From contig JAFISE010000037.1 of the NCBI GenBank assembly GCA_022560025.1, positions 158,857 to 222,856 of the forward strand: a stretch of DNA of 64,000 bases, written 5' to 3'. Shown here in pieces: positions 8,948 to 20,791 of this stretch. How positions within the stretch are numbered: the first letter of the stretch is position 1; every line of letters starts with the position of its first letter. The position numbers and the translations under genes are program-made. The notes beneath the pieces are model-generated. The model was given only the letters and a program-made list of their open reading frames with translations, ran no database searches and had not been told where the DNA came from. The stretch comes from Stagonosporopsis chrysanthemi (lineage: Eukaryota > Ascomycota > Dothideomycetes > Pleosporales > Didymellaceae).

Positions 8948-11900
8948 ATGGCCTCCATCCGCTCCATCGGGGTCCATAAGCCCGCCGCGCTGCAGTACCT
9001 GATCGCCGAATCCATCCTGAGCGAAGACTGCACCGAGCGCGACTATGTCTGGGATACCTACGCTGACGAGAATCTCGAGGGTCCCACCGACGAGGTGGTG
9101 ACCACCGACTACCATGTCGTCTGGTCACGCGGTGGTATAGTCCGCAAGGTCTTCAACTTTGAGATTGAGAAAGAGAAAGTCATACAGGCCCTGCTCACAT
9201 GGTTCCCGATCGAGGAATCCTCGGAGGGAGTTGTTGAGCACAAGAGCAACCAACACCCAAAAAGCTGCCTCACCCAAGGAACACAGCCAGCGACGAATCT
9301 CAAAAATGCCGCAGATGAAGGCTCCGATGTTGTCGAAACAAGGGCGCGAGCTCTGGTGGTTTTTCTCCGATCGAAGGCCCATATTTTCTTTCTCTCTGGA
9401 ACTACACACATTGTGAATCTTGCGTTCGAGGTCGATAGAGCATTCCCAGCGGCGCGCGGAGTTGTGGTTCAGAGGAAGATTGCGCCGCTACAAGCCCCTT
9501 CCAGCCCGCAGATGCCCATGGCTCCTCCAAACTCTTTCCTTACCAACAATCAATCGTTCCTGTCGCAGCCTCTTTCTCAAAGCTTCACACAGAACCATCG
9601 CCGTAACACTTCTTCTGTCGCTACGGCACGCCCCGCCAACGTCCCGCAGAATGCATCAACACGATTTCTTGACGATCTCTTCAAGGCTGCAACGACTCCT
9701 AGCCTAGAAGCATTTCCTAGATTATACTCATTCACCAATCCTCTATCAGAACTTGGCTTGGTCGTGAGCGTCCTTGCTGGTGGTGAGCGTGGTAGTATGC
9801 TCCTGAAACACGGCGAGGATAATCGAAGACTAGAGGCTATCGATAAAGCTGAGGAGATCATATATGTATCGCCCCGGAATGAGGTCATGTTTGATCGTAG
9901 CGGTAACGACAAGCCTCTTCTGCTGGTCGTCACGGCGAACTACGAAACTAATGTATTCACCATCTGGTGGGCGGCATATCTCGAGCCCAAATCTCTCGCA
10001 TCTTCTCGCAAACAACATGTACCTGTGCCATTGTCCAAGTCTAGGCGACGAAGCTCGCATGGCGCTACCTCTACGGGAACAGGGGCAACCACGCCCGCGA
10101 TGCGAGGCAGCGACAGGTTCAGAGAGAGCTTTGGCGGAGGTCCTCGCAGCAAGCCACCCGTGCCATCCTTCAAAGAAGTTTCTCAGACAAAAGGCAGATT
10201 GACGGATCAAGCAGTGGACGATGCGCTAGCTTCACAGTTGAATCCCGACTTCAACATAGACCGACTGCCAACAGAATCTAGACGCGTGAGTTCGTTGCTC
10301 TCGCGAGCTGAGCTGTCTACAAGCTTCGACAGGTCGGCATTTCAAGATCTAGCAACGCATCGACAGAGCCTAGGCGGCAGCTTTGGCGCAAGTCAACGCA
10401 GTCGGCGCTCGTTAGGCAATGATCGTTCGAGCTTTGGATACTCGCAGTCTCGTAACCGAGCCTCGACTCCGGGGAGCATTGCTTCACGGCTGAGTTTTGG
10501 TGGCGCCGACATTGACGACACTTTTGACGATACCATGGAAGAGAGTCAATACGACCTCATGGAAGAGTACGACGAAGTCGATAATCTGTTCTCTCCCCCA
10601 GAAGTCGATGGCGAATCTCAGCCAGCCGCAGGGTTGCGAAAGGAGTTGGTAATGGAAGCTATTGGAGAGATCCCCGCGACCCAATACCTCAAATCTGGCC
10701 TTTCTGCACTGACCGACCCGACAGCAACGGTGCAGGTAGGAGCTGAGCTTGTCGAGGATCTATTCCAAAGCTAACATCATGCAGGCTGGTGAACGTCCAA
10801 AGGTTCTGACTGTGAATGCCCCATTCAATTCTGCAACATTGCACGAGCGAAAGCTCTATCTCTACATCTCTCACGCCTCTATCAACGCGCCGATTGAGTG
10901 CGAAATAGTCGTGATTCGGAAACGCTTGAGAGTTCCAGCTTCTACGCTACGCCTCCAGCCGAGCAGCGATGTGAACAGATATGCATGTTGGCCACGACTC
11001 AAGGGTTTCAAGCTGCTCGCCGAAGCTACTGATATCGTCAAAGTACGAGCTGGTCACGTGGAGAGGATTGCGCTTCTCAAAACGACCAGTGTAAACTCCG
11101 GTTTGTCTCTGACTGCCGGCTGGGGTACTCAATTGCCTGTACACCTTGATCTGGGGCCATTTAAGCTTTTCAACCCGTATGCTATTCTTCAAGATGATCA
11201 GCGAGCGTCTGCAGGGTTTAAAAGAACCATAACTGCGACACGACCTCTTCGGAAACTGATGTCGCCAGGTCGGACAGGTCAAGTCGAGGTCATTGATGGA
11301 GATGGGCGCAGGCATCGTATGCAAATCAGCCTTGCGCCCGTTGACAACTCTGTCCGGGAGTGCTTCCGTGTGCTCGCCACCGTTCTACCTGATTACGCTG
11401 GTGATCTTCTCGTACAGATATGGTGGAACATTCGGAGAACTCTTTCCAAAGACACAACCATTAGTCTCGACGGCGATTGGATGGCATTTGTTGCTACTAT
11501 CTTCACGCTTGCGGCCCCGCTTTTGGATGATAAGTCGAAGAGAACAAAAAGTCGGACAAAATCTCATCAGCGCCGCAGTTCAGGGCGCCCTTCGAGTCAG
11601 CTCAGACCCGATGAAGCCTTGGACGACGACGAATCGGCGTGGCGTCTGATGTGCGATCGTCAGGGCTCCCGCTCACAGATAAAGAGCTGGTCATCGCCGT
11701 CTTGGGGATGGGCTCTGCACACTGACCCTGCAGCAACGCCGACAGCCCTACCCTCAAGACGTATCTCGGGACAGCACACCGTGTCTATTGCGCAACAACT
11801 GGAGACGAAGGGAACTCTCATTCCAGACTGCATAGACCTCGCACGGCAGTTCCACCAGACACCACTTGGCGAGACTACTAGCAAAATCTGGCAATCAGGG

Positions 11901-14900
11901 AAACACGATCTGCGCCCTTCCACGCTCTCTGAGATCGTAGTCTCGTTGCATCTCCATTGCGAAGAGTCCAAACTCAATATCTTGTCACAAGATGTTGGCA
12001 ATACGCAGACCAGGAACCTTATCCCAGTTCTTGCCCAGCTCGGCTATTGGCTGCGGTGGGATGGTTGGGACTGGGCAAGGGGAGGGTTCTACGACCTTGC
12101 TGGGGGCTCAAGTGATAAGTGGATGTACGATGAATCAACTATCGGCCCCAAGGTGCGGCTGCATCCACGGCCATCAGATGGACCGCCACCATCGATACTG
12201 GACTGGCTCAGCACTGTCGTAGGCCCTCGACGCTATGCACCGTTTCCCACACTCGCCATGCTTATAAGAAAGTCCAAAGCGTCTCCTCACTCATCGATAA
12301 ATATTGACGAGATCATTGCGGACGTAACTCCACGGACTATGGCCTTGCATACCTTTTTCCGCGATATAGATCCATCCTTCAGTCCGAGGAAGGTGGTAGA
12401 ACTCATTCAGACTTGCAAGATCAGTACAGACATCATCGCGACCCTACCGGAAGCTGCAAAGGCGCCCCTAATGGAAGCCATCACCAGATGCCAGGCCAAT
12501 CCACCCACCACCTGGTCAAGTTCCCTGCTGCAACTCGTGCAACGCGAGGACCTTGATCTAGCTTCAATGTCAGGTGCAGGCTTCGTACACGACGTTCATC
12601 TCAACCCACTTTACGCTGCTACAGCCCTGCGTGATGTTCACACAATCTGTCAGAGCGCGGAGCGTTCAGAACCGGTTCAGTCCACGGCTGAGGTCGATCG
12701 CCACTACATCACCAGACTCATCTTCCGTGAAGACAGGCGATTTATGGAGGCCCACTCCCTTCTGGAGCCCCTGCGGCAGACCGTCGCAGAGTACCGCGCC
12801 GACAGCAGATCTGACGACGCGGCGATACTAGAGGGACAGAAGATCATGATGCAATGGGTCATGATTCGTACCTTCTCGTTGCCCGTCGGTAGCTCTATGA
12901 TCAAGTTTAGCAGTAAAAAGCCACTGCTCACAGAGAAGTACCCACTTTATGGATTCTCTACATCGTGCTTGATGAAGCCGATGGGTAACGTTGTTACTGC
13001 TGAGCGGCAGAACTACTCCGAAGAGAAGTACTTCTGGGCTTTCTTCAATGCCGGAGTTGCAGCCGGCCTGAGTATATCTCGAGACGCTCAAGGCATCGAC
13101 ACCTCCTGGATCATGTACAATAAGCCAGCCGAGCTGACCAACAAGCATGCAGGCCTCCTGCTTGGCCTCGGTCTGAATGGCCACTTGCGCACCATCGCCA
13201 AGTGGTTGTCTTTTAAGTATCTGACACCAAAGCACACCATGACATCCGTGGGTCTGCTGCTAGGTCTATCTGCCTCTTTCATGGGAACCATGGACACGCT
13301 AGTCACACGATTGTTATCTGTACATGTGACTAGGATGCTACCGGCAGGAGCAGCGGAGCTTAATCTTTCTCCATACACCCAGACGACCGGACTGATGGGC
13401 ATTGGTCTGCTCTACTACAATACGCAACACCGACGTATGAGCGAGGTGATGCTGTCAGAAATCGAGCATGTCGAGGTCCCGGATCCATCAGAACCACCGG
13501 ACTCTCTCCGCGATGAGGCTTATAGACTTGCCGCTGGATTTGCTCTCGGGTATATCAATTTGGGCAAGGGCAGGGACTTGGGCGGTCTCCGTGACATGAA
13601 GATCGTGCAGCGCTTGATGACAGTTGCTGTGGCGCCAAGGTCGGTCAATGTTGTGCATATTCTGGATCAGGCGACTGCCGGAGCAGTGATCGCTGTTGCA
13701 TTGATCTACATGAAGACACACGATCGCATGGTCGCTAGCAAGATCGACATACCCGATACGCTGCCACAGTTCGACTACGTACGGCCAGATATTTTCCTAC
13801 TTCGCACACTCGCCAAGCACATCATCATGTGGGATAACATCGATGCAAGTGACGAATGGATGATCAAGAATTTGCCAACAGAATATCAGGGAGATTTCGA
13901 CCTCAAGAACATCTTCAAGCTACGCAGTGAGCAGATGCCCTTCTACAATATTGTCGCAGGATTGCTGTGGAGTATCTCCTTGAAGCATGCAGGCACTGGC
14001 GACTTACAAGTTCGGGACTTTCTCATCAGATACCTGGATCAGTTCATGCGCATCGCCAAGCTCACTTCTGTTCGCTACGACTCTCGTTTGGCTCGCAACA
14101 CAGTCCGCAATTGTCAGGACCTTGTGGCGCTCTCCGCCGCTACTGTCATGGCGGGTACTGGTGACCTTGAGATATTCCGCCGCCTGCGCGCCCTCCACGG
14201 CCGTGTTGCTCACGACGTTCCATATGGCAGCCACCTTGCAGCTCACATGGCTTTCGGCGCACTCTTCATTGCCGGTGGCACACAGACCTTCAGCAGAAGC
14301 AACAAGGCTATTGCAAGCCTGATATGTGCTTTCTACCCGCTCTTCCCCTCAGACGTACAGGACAGCCGCGCACATCTGCAGGCATTCCGCCACTTCTGGG
14401 TGCTCGCTGCCGAGTCACGTTGCCTGGTTGTGCGTGACGTGGACACGGGACGCGCAATCAGCATGCCCATCACCGTGCACTTCAAGGACGAAGCTCAACA
14501 GCCAAGAACCCTCGTAGCCCCCTGCCTGCTTCCCGAGGTCATTGAAGTAGCCCGCATCGAAACCACAGACGTCAACTACTGGCCCACGACTCTTGACTTT
14601 GCAAACAACAAAACTCACATACGTGCCTTCGAACGCAACCAGACTCTCCACGTCCGCCGCAGGAGCGCGCGAGATACATACTCGACCTCTTTCTCCGCTA
14701 CCCTCGTCGCCCTCAGCGACGCCCAGAGCTCCCGAACCTCCCACCTCCTCTTCCACTGGATCTTCAGCCTGCCCGCCGTCGCCGCGTTCGTGGGCACCAG
14801 CGACGCCGCACTCGTGCTGCCCGTCGATCCGCACTCCAAGACCATGCTCGATCCGAGGAGTACGGTGGTGGAGTCGAGACTTGTGCTTGGCCGGCTGGCG

Positions 14901-15062
14901 CAGAGTTGGAGCATTGACAAGTTGAGGGTGTTGAGGGGGGTGTTTGAGTGGGCTGAGCGGGAGAGTAGGAAGGATGGGAGATTGAGGTGGTTGGGGAGCG
15001 AGGTTGTGGAGCGGTTGAGGGCCAAGGTGTTGGAAAGGGGGAGAGCGATTGGGGGAGGGTAG
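8948..15062 (+). CDS. apc1: Anaphase-promoting complex subunit 1
   Basis: Two exons, 8948-10735 and 10785-15062, 2021 aa; the 49-nt intron has donor GTAGGA, branch-like GCTAAC and acceptor TGCAG, joining ATVQ to AGERPKVLT. APC1 is the largest scaffold of the APC/C ubiquitin ligase that drives anaphase and mitotic exit. The N-terminus (SIGVHKPAALQYLIAE) and the WSRGGIVRKVFNFE segment are typical of fungal Apc1. Proteasome/cyclosome repeats are visible from about residue 1380: HAGLLLGLGLNGHLRTIAKW, TMTSVGLLLGLSASFMG, TTGLMGIGLLYYN and AAGFALGYINLGKGRDL. Residues about 370-570 are Ser/Arg-rich and disordered, the region that is phosphorylated in other species. Length fits filamentous fungi. The in-frame stop at 10774 lies inside the intron and is not a mutation. 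Confidence 0.93.
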
Positions 15063-15212
15063 ATGATGGAATGATGAGAGGTGCTTCTAAGCGATGCACG
15101 ATGAATGAAACAAATGACCGTTTTCTCAAAAGCTTCCTGAAATATCTCATGGTATCATTTTTGCACCCCGTATGCGATAGATACAAAACTCGCTGTCCTT
15201 CCCTCCGCAACA

Positions 15213-18200
15213 TCAAGCTTTGACGTCAATACTCCTGACCAACTCCCCACCCAGCCTCCTTATCTCATTAACAACCGCCTCCTTGTTCACCCTAATCTCG
15301 ACACTCTTCCCCTTCTCCTTCTCCTCCTCAGAAACCTTGACCTTCACCGGCGTGCTATTCCACCCGGGCTTGACCTTCCACGTCCTCTGGCCCGTGGACA
15401 GCGGATTCCACAGCCCCACGATGCGGTCCAGGCTCTCCGGGTCCCAGAACCACAGCACACTGTCGCCGTAGATGGCGAGCAGGTCCTGCGCGAAGAGCAG
15501 GGGTAGAGGGGCCGTGGCGGGCGTGATGTGTGTCGCGTGCTGCATCTCGAGGTTCTTGAATTGCTGGGTGCTGGGGCGGCGCTTCTTGGTGGCGTGCGGG
15601 GTGTATTTCGAGGCGAGGGAGATGGTGATGTCGTACTCGGAGGTGCTGGGTGTGAAGAGGGTTTCTGGGGAGAGGGCGGGAGGAGCGGTGCCTGCCGCGC
15701 TGTTGATGTGGGTGAGGAGGCGGTCTTCGTCTGCGCGGACGGCGTGCGACGCGGCTTTGGCGAGGGTGGTCAGGCGCGCGGCGACAACTTTTTCGGGCTG
15801 CGCTTTGTCGGTCCAGGTTGTGCCTTCTTCGTCGAGGTTGGTGGCTGCGAAGAGCACGACGCGGTTCATGGCCGGATCTATCCTGCGCCAGGCTTCGAAG
15901 CGGGTTTGCAGGCGCTCGAGGTCGCTGGCCTTCATGCCCTTCTGTTGGGTTGCGTCCTCTAGATCGGCTGGGTTGGCGGAGAAGGTGGAGCTAAAGTCAA
16001 CGATCAATGGTTCGTGGCGCCAGTCCCAGCGACCGAGCCAGGCGAGCGTGCGGAGGAACCCAGTGGTCGATGTTGAGGGGACAGCCCAGGGGTAAGGTTG
16101 CAAGAAGGTGCGGATAACGAGGAGCTCGATAAGTTCCGGGGAGAAGTGAGGAGTGAGGAGATGAGAGGCGAACCAGCGCTTTGTGAGGCGGATCGAGGGC
16201 GACAAGGCCGGGAAGCGGGTGCACAATGTTTGCAGGACTTGCGAGTGGAGAGGAGACTGCACAAACTCGCGCTTGTACAGAGCAAGAGATGCGGCTGCAG
16301 ATTCGCGAGAGGGTGCGTCAAGAGACTTGTCCTTGAGCTGGCGCTCGAACAGTGTAACCTCACGGTCGTGGTAGATGCGAATGCGGAATGTGAAGCCGGC
16401 AGCTGACGTGACGTCCAAGAAGGCCTGGTTCTGCGCAGGCTGCGAAGGGTTCTCAAGGCCAACGCGAGAGACGTACTCAGAGTCGGACTCGGTCAGAACA
16501 TCTGCGATGCGTAGCAAAAAAGCGATCTTGGTCCTTTGGATAGCGCACAGGTCGTCCGGCCAGCGTCCAGAGCCCTCGAATTGGAGCACAACTGATGCAG
16601 GTGCGTGTCCAGCAGTCGGTGGCTCTACAGACGAGTAGCGCAACTGTGAATCTGCAGCCCTGATCGACCGAAGCTGCAAAGGCAAGTCCTCCAGAGCGCG
16701 GATGTCTTTCTCCATCGTGGCGAACGCATTCATGATAGGCAGGAACGGTGCCACGCCTGAAGCACCCTGGATGCGCCCAGCGCTGATGAGATGAGCGAAA
16801 GCATCGCCAGTGAACTTCAGGTCATCTGCAGTCTGCACAATCTTGTGGTGCTGGGTGGTGTAGCGTACAATCTGCTCAAGCACAGAGGCTGATGTGTCTT
16901 TGGATGACCAAACGATGCTCTCCGTGATGCTTCCGTCCTTGAAACGTCTGAGCTCCGACTTCTCTCCCCAAAACTTGCGGAAGAGTGCTGCCTCTTGCTT
17001 GTTCTCCGCTGCTGGGCCATGGTCAACGGTTCGATTGGCGTTTGCTGGGTCTGTCGCAAAGTTGACGAGGACACTCTTGCGCTGCTTCTCGTGGGGTCGT
17101 CGGGTGGTGATCGCCCAGTGGTCGTCATGCGGCATTGTAAAAGACACTGATGTGACTCTGTCGGTCAAGGCGCGGGTCAAAGTGTCGTAAAGCTTTTGAA
17201 AGGCTTCGTTGAGCTTCTGATCGTATTCATCGCTCGCTGAATCAAGACCGAAAGCTGAAAGAGGAATTTCGAGGGTGGCATCGTACTTGAGCTTTGGGAG
17301 CTCTGTCTTCAGGATGAAGGTCGCGTCGAACTGGTCAAAGACGGTGTCGCTCAGCATGTCCACGGTTGCTTTCGCCTCATGACGGAGAGCTGCATACGAC
17401 CACTGCGACATCTTGAACAGAATGTTCTGGCCGCGAGGTCCATCGAAGAAGACGGGTGTCGTATCACCCTTGGGGACAACAACGTTGTGCGCCTGCAGAA
17501 CCACAGCCTTTTTGCTCAGATCGTGACGAGCGATGAATTGGAGAGTGGCTTTGAACAACTGGTAGCTACTGTAACCAGGAGACAATGGCTGCGCGCCAGT
17601 CGTCTGGTTCGGCTGCAACAAAAGTGCTACCAGAGCCGCCCATTCGAAATTGCCGAAACCACCCTTCCGTATCTGGCTTCCAAAACCGCGCTGCTTCAGC
17701 CAGATACGGCCAAGAATGCAAGCATCCTTGAAAGCATCGGCTTTTATAGCTGTCGCGTACAACAGCTTCAAGTAGGCAGTAACGTTTGCATCCGACTGCA
17801 CGGTGCTATTGTAGAACGGTGTCGGTGGCAGTGTCTTGCCTGCGACCTCCTCGTCCTCGCCACCCTTTGGTCGTACTGCATTCGCATTTGGAAGTAGCCT
17901 GTTTGGTGCAAAGGTGTTCTCCGGCAGGGCAGGAATAATGTTGATTCTCGCCTTTGAGCCGGAGAAGTCATCCGCGTCGCCGTTCCCGCTTGGTCGCACT
18001 ACTATGATAGGCTGCAGTTGATTTCCATATCTGCTCTCGAAAGACAGTTCGAATTTGTGCTTTCTGGCTCCCTTGATGCCGGCGGCGAGGCAAGCGAGGT
18101 AGTATGCGCGCTTGTAAAAGTATCGGTGGTTGAGATAGTCCTTGTCTTGGAACAACGACTTGGGCATGGTGACTACGAGATCGATTGCAATGCCGTCATC

Positions 18201-18859
18201 CGACTTGGTCGCGGTCTTGAGGGGGTAGCTGCCGGTTGCGTTGATGCTCGATGGTCGCTCAAATGAGAGCTTGTACTTGACATCTTTCGGTGGGCGGGGG
18301 CTAGGGAATGGAACGACGATTCCGGCAGACTTGAGAGCCTTCTCGGCATCCGGAATCTACATAGAATCAGCAAAGCACTGCGGAGCCAAGGAGTCTGACA
18401 TACCGACAGAGCCTCTCGGCTTGGTATCGATTCGATGATTTCCTTCAATGTGCGCATTGCATTCTCAGCCGGTGCCTCCTTCTTGCCATACTTTGGCTTG
18501 ACCTGCTCCAGAAGCTCATCGACCTGCAGCTTGAATATGTTCGACTTGAACGATTCGGACGTGTACGCGCCATCCTGCAGTGTCGCAGCTGGTCTTTTCG
18601 GCGCCTTTTGCGAAGATACAGCCGGTGCAGCTGCCGCAGGCTTCTTGTTTTTCTGCGCAACGCTCTCTTCCGCGTCTTCGTCGTCGCTCACGTCTTCGCT
18701 GGCGGCTGGTCCCTCCATGGAAACATCACTTTCTTCGCCATTTGCCTCCTCTTCGACGTCGGACCCCGCGCTTTCAAGCTCCTCAAAGTCAGCAAAGCTT
18801 CCCTCGCTCTCATCCTCGGACTGCTCGAGCTTTCTGCGTTTCGTAGCGGGGGGCGCCAT
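15213..18859 (-). CDS. utp22: U3 snoRNP protein Utp22 (Nrap family)
   Basis: Two exons, 18859-18404 and 18356-15213, 1199 aa, with a 47-nt intron joining SREALS to IPDAEKALK. Utp22 belongs to the UtpC module of the small-subunit processome in the nucleolus and is needed for 18S rRNA maturation. The N-terminal 100 residues are acidic and Ser/Ala-rich after the basic TKRRKLE. The body shows Nrap signatures: DLVVTMPKSLFQDKDYLNHRY, QGKR-free nucleotidyltransferase-like fold with VLQAHNVVVPKGDTTPVFFD, and FWGEKSELRRFKDGSITESI. The family has poly(A)-polymerase-like domains without known catalysis. Length is close to yeast Utp22. It ends only 150 bp from the APC1 stop (tail-to-tail) and is divergent from the isoaspartyl methyltransferase gene. 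Confidence 0.93.
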
Positions 18860-19273
18860 TGTCGTGTTCGTGTAGTGCTTGCGGACTTCCGGTCGCCAAA
18901 ATTTCCTCGAACTTTTGGACGAGAAGGACAGGGATGTTTGCCGGCTAAGTGGGCCCTCTTATCGATAACGTTGGTGACGTTCGCAGCTTGTGTCTCCTGC
19001 ACCCCCTCATTGCTCAGCTCGTGATTGCTCTTATAAGAAGTCAGTGGCAACCGATGTCTCCTCTGTTCCTCTCTCTCCTAATCTGTATCCTTGTATAGCA
19101 TCTTCATACAGTCAATATCACATAGCTTCATCCCAAGCTAGCATCTGAACCCTGTCCTGCACCTCCGGAAACACTCCAGCAAGCTGTCTATTCTAGCTAT
19201 CCTCATTCGCCGGCGGCTTGGTCCGTGTCTAGCACTCAAGTTCCAACCCCTACAACATCCTAGACCCTTCACT
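18860..19273. promoter_or_regulatory. Divergent promoter of utp22 and pcm1
   Basis: 414 bp between start codons. It contains CACTTCCGG-like sequence near utp22 and CT-rich stretches (CTCCTCTGTTCCTCTCTCTCC around 19056-19078) before the pcm1 start. No further element can be named with confidence. Confidence 0.45.
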
Positions 19274-20016
19274 ATGGCGTGGAGATCGTCGGGGTCCTCC
19301 AACGAATCCCTCATCGAAAACCTCGAAAAGAATGGCTTGATTGAAACTAAACGCGTCAAAGACGCCATGCTGCAGGTACTCCCCACGACGATACTCGTAT
19401 CGCGTCAGGGAGAAATACATCCTCTGCAACAGAGCTGACGTTGCAAAAGGTCGACCGCGCGCACTTCGCCCCACGAAACCCCTACGATGACAGGCCCCAG
19501 CCCATAGGCCACAGCGCCACCATCTCCGCACCGCACATGCACGCAAACGCATGCGAATCACTACTTGACTACCTCAACCCCGGCGCGAAAGTCCTCGACA
19601 TCGGCTCCGGGTCAGGGTACCTTACAGCTGTGCTAGCGAACCTCGTCGGTCCGAGCGGGAAAGTGGTGGGCATCGACCACATCCAGCCGCTGGTCGACAT
19701 GGCAAACGCCAACATGTCCAAGTCAGACGAAGGAAAGCGGATGCTGCAGTCAGGACAAGTGAGGTTCGTCACCGGCGACGGCAGAAGGGGCTGGAAAGAG
19801 GACGCGCCGTACGACGCCATCCACGTCGGGGCTGCGGCGGCTGAGCACCACGCGGAGTTGACAGAGCAGCTCAAGGCGCCTGGGCGTTTGTTCGTGCCCG
19901 TTTCTGATGGCTGGAATCAGCACATATGGGTCATCAATAAGAAAGAGGATGGCACTGTGGATCAGACAAAGCTGTACGGCGTGCAATACGTGCCGTTGAC
20001 CGACGCGCCGAAATAA
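19274..20016 (+). CDS. pcm1: Protein-L-isoaspartate O-methyltransferase
   Basis: Two exons, 19274-19375 and 19450-20016, 222 aa; a 74-nt intron joins KDAMLQ to VDRAHFAPRNPY. The enzyme uses S-adenosylmethionine to methylate abnormal L-isoaspartyl residues in aged proteins (EC 2.1.1.77), starting their repair. Exon 1 gives the family N-terminus NESLIENLEKNGLIETKRVK. The SAM-binding motif I is VLDIGSGSGYLTAVLANLVG, followed by VGIDHIQPLVDMA, the GDGRRGW segment and YDAIHVGAAA, all standard for PCMT. Length matches the eukaryotic enzyme. Confidence 0.95.
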
Positions 20017-20791
20017 CAGTCAGCTGCAGCGGCCATTATTGTAAGTTACATAGGGGAAGTAGGACGGAGATGACCTTCAACAGCGCATCCCACCAATCAA
20101 CTTGGATGCTCACATCTTAATTTTACTTGATCATGCTCACAGTGTCCACGACGACGCAACGAATCTAGCACCCCTGACGTGACAGAGACACACAATGTAC
20201 AGCGCAACACACTCTCAGATAGGCGACGCAGGCGTGACCGTAATCTTCGGCACACACCCCACACATATCACCCCCGCCATCTTCATCTGCTGCTGGTGCA
20301 ACTTCTTCAGCTGCATCGGTGAGCGCATCTGCATCCCGGTCGTCTGTAGCATGTTAGCGCGCTTCTGAGCCGACAGGGCCAGGAGAGCGTTTGCAAGTGA
20401 AGCCGGTGGCATTGTGGATCAGGAATGAATGGTTCGGCGATCTTGAGTGGATGTGGAAGAGCGTTAGAGATAGTACGGCAGATTGGCTGTTGAGAGCTAT
20501 ATCGTCGCTCTTAAAATTACGGTATGGCTGAACAATGCGACAGCATTGTATGGCCTTGAGCTGATGGACGACTGCCATTGTGAGAACCAATACACGTGCT
20601 TCAGTCTCAGAACGTAGTATCAGTGATCAAGTTTGTGTTAGCTGGTCATTGCGCTAGAAATTACACCACTACGCCATGCTATGCTTTACCAATACAGTGA
20701 TATTTTCCAATCGCTCGACATTCAATCGTGAACACGTGGCCGTCAAACATAACGCTGACACTCGCTCAATATGCAATTGCAAAAACCTGGC
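20017..20791. other. Convergent intergenic region
   Basis: 775 bp between the ends of pcm1 and exo1. The only candidate gene is the small minus-strand ORF at 20215-20412 listed separately. No repeats or RNA gene were recognised. Confidence 0.5.
20215..20412 (-). CDS. Possible small protein, 65 aa, unrecognised
   Basis: A 65-aa ORF starting MPPASLANALLALSAQKRAN, with a Met/Gln/Lys-rich middle (MQLKKLHQQQMKMAG) and a Cys-x2-Cys pair (VICVGCVPKITV). The composition looks more protein-like than the other small frames here, and it sits in otherwise empty sequence. I recognise no family. It could be a genuine small gene, one exon of one, or chance. Confidence 0.35.
   Translation of the reverse strand: MPPASLANALLALSAQKRANMLQTTGMQMRSPMQLKKLHQQQMKMAGVICVGCVPKITVTPASPI

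Noticed and set aside
10736..10784. Stop codon within apc1 suggesting a broken gene
   Set aside because: The stop lies in a 49-nt intron with good donor, branch site and acceptor; the spliced frame is intact.
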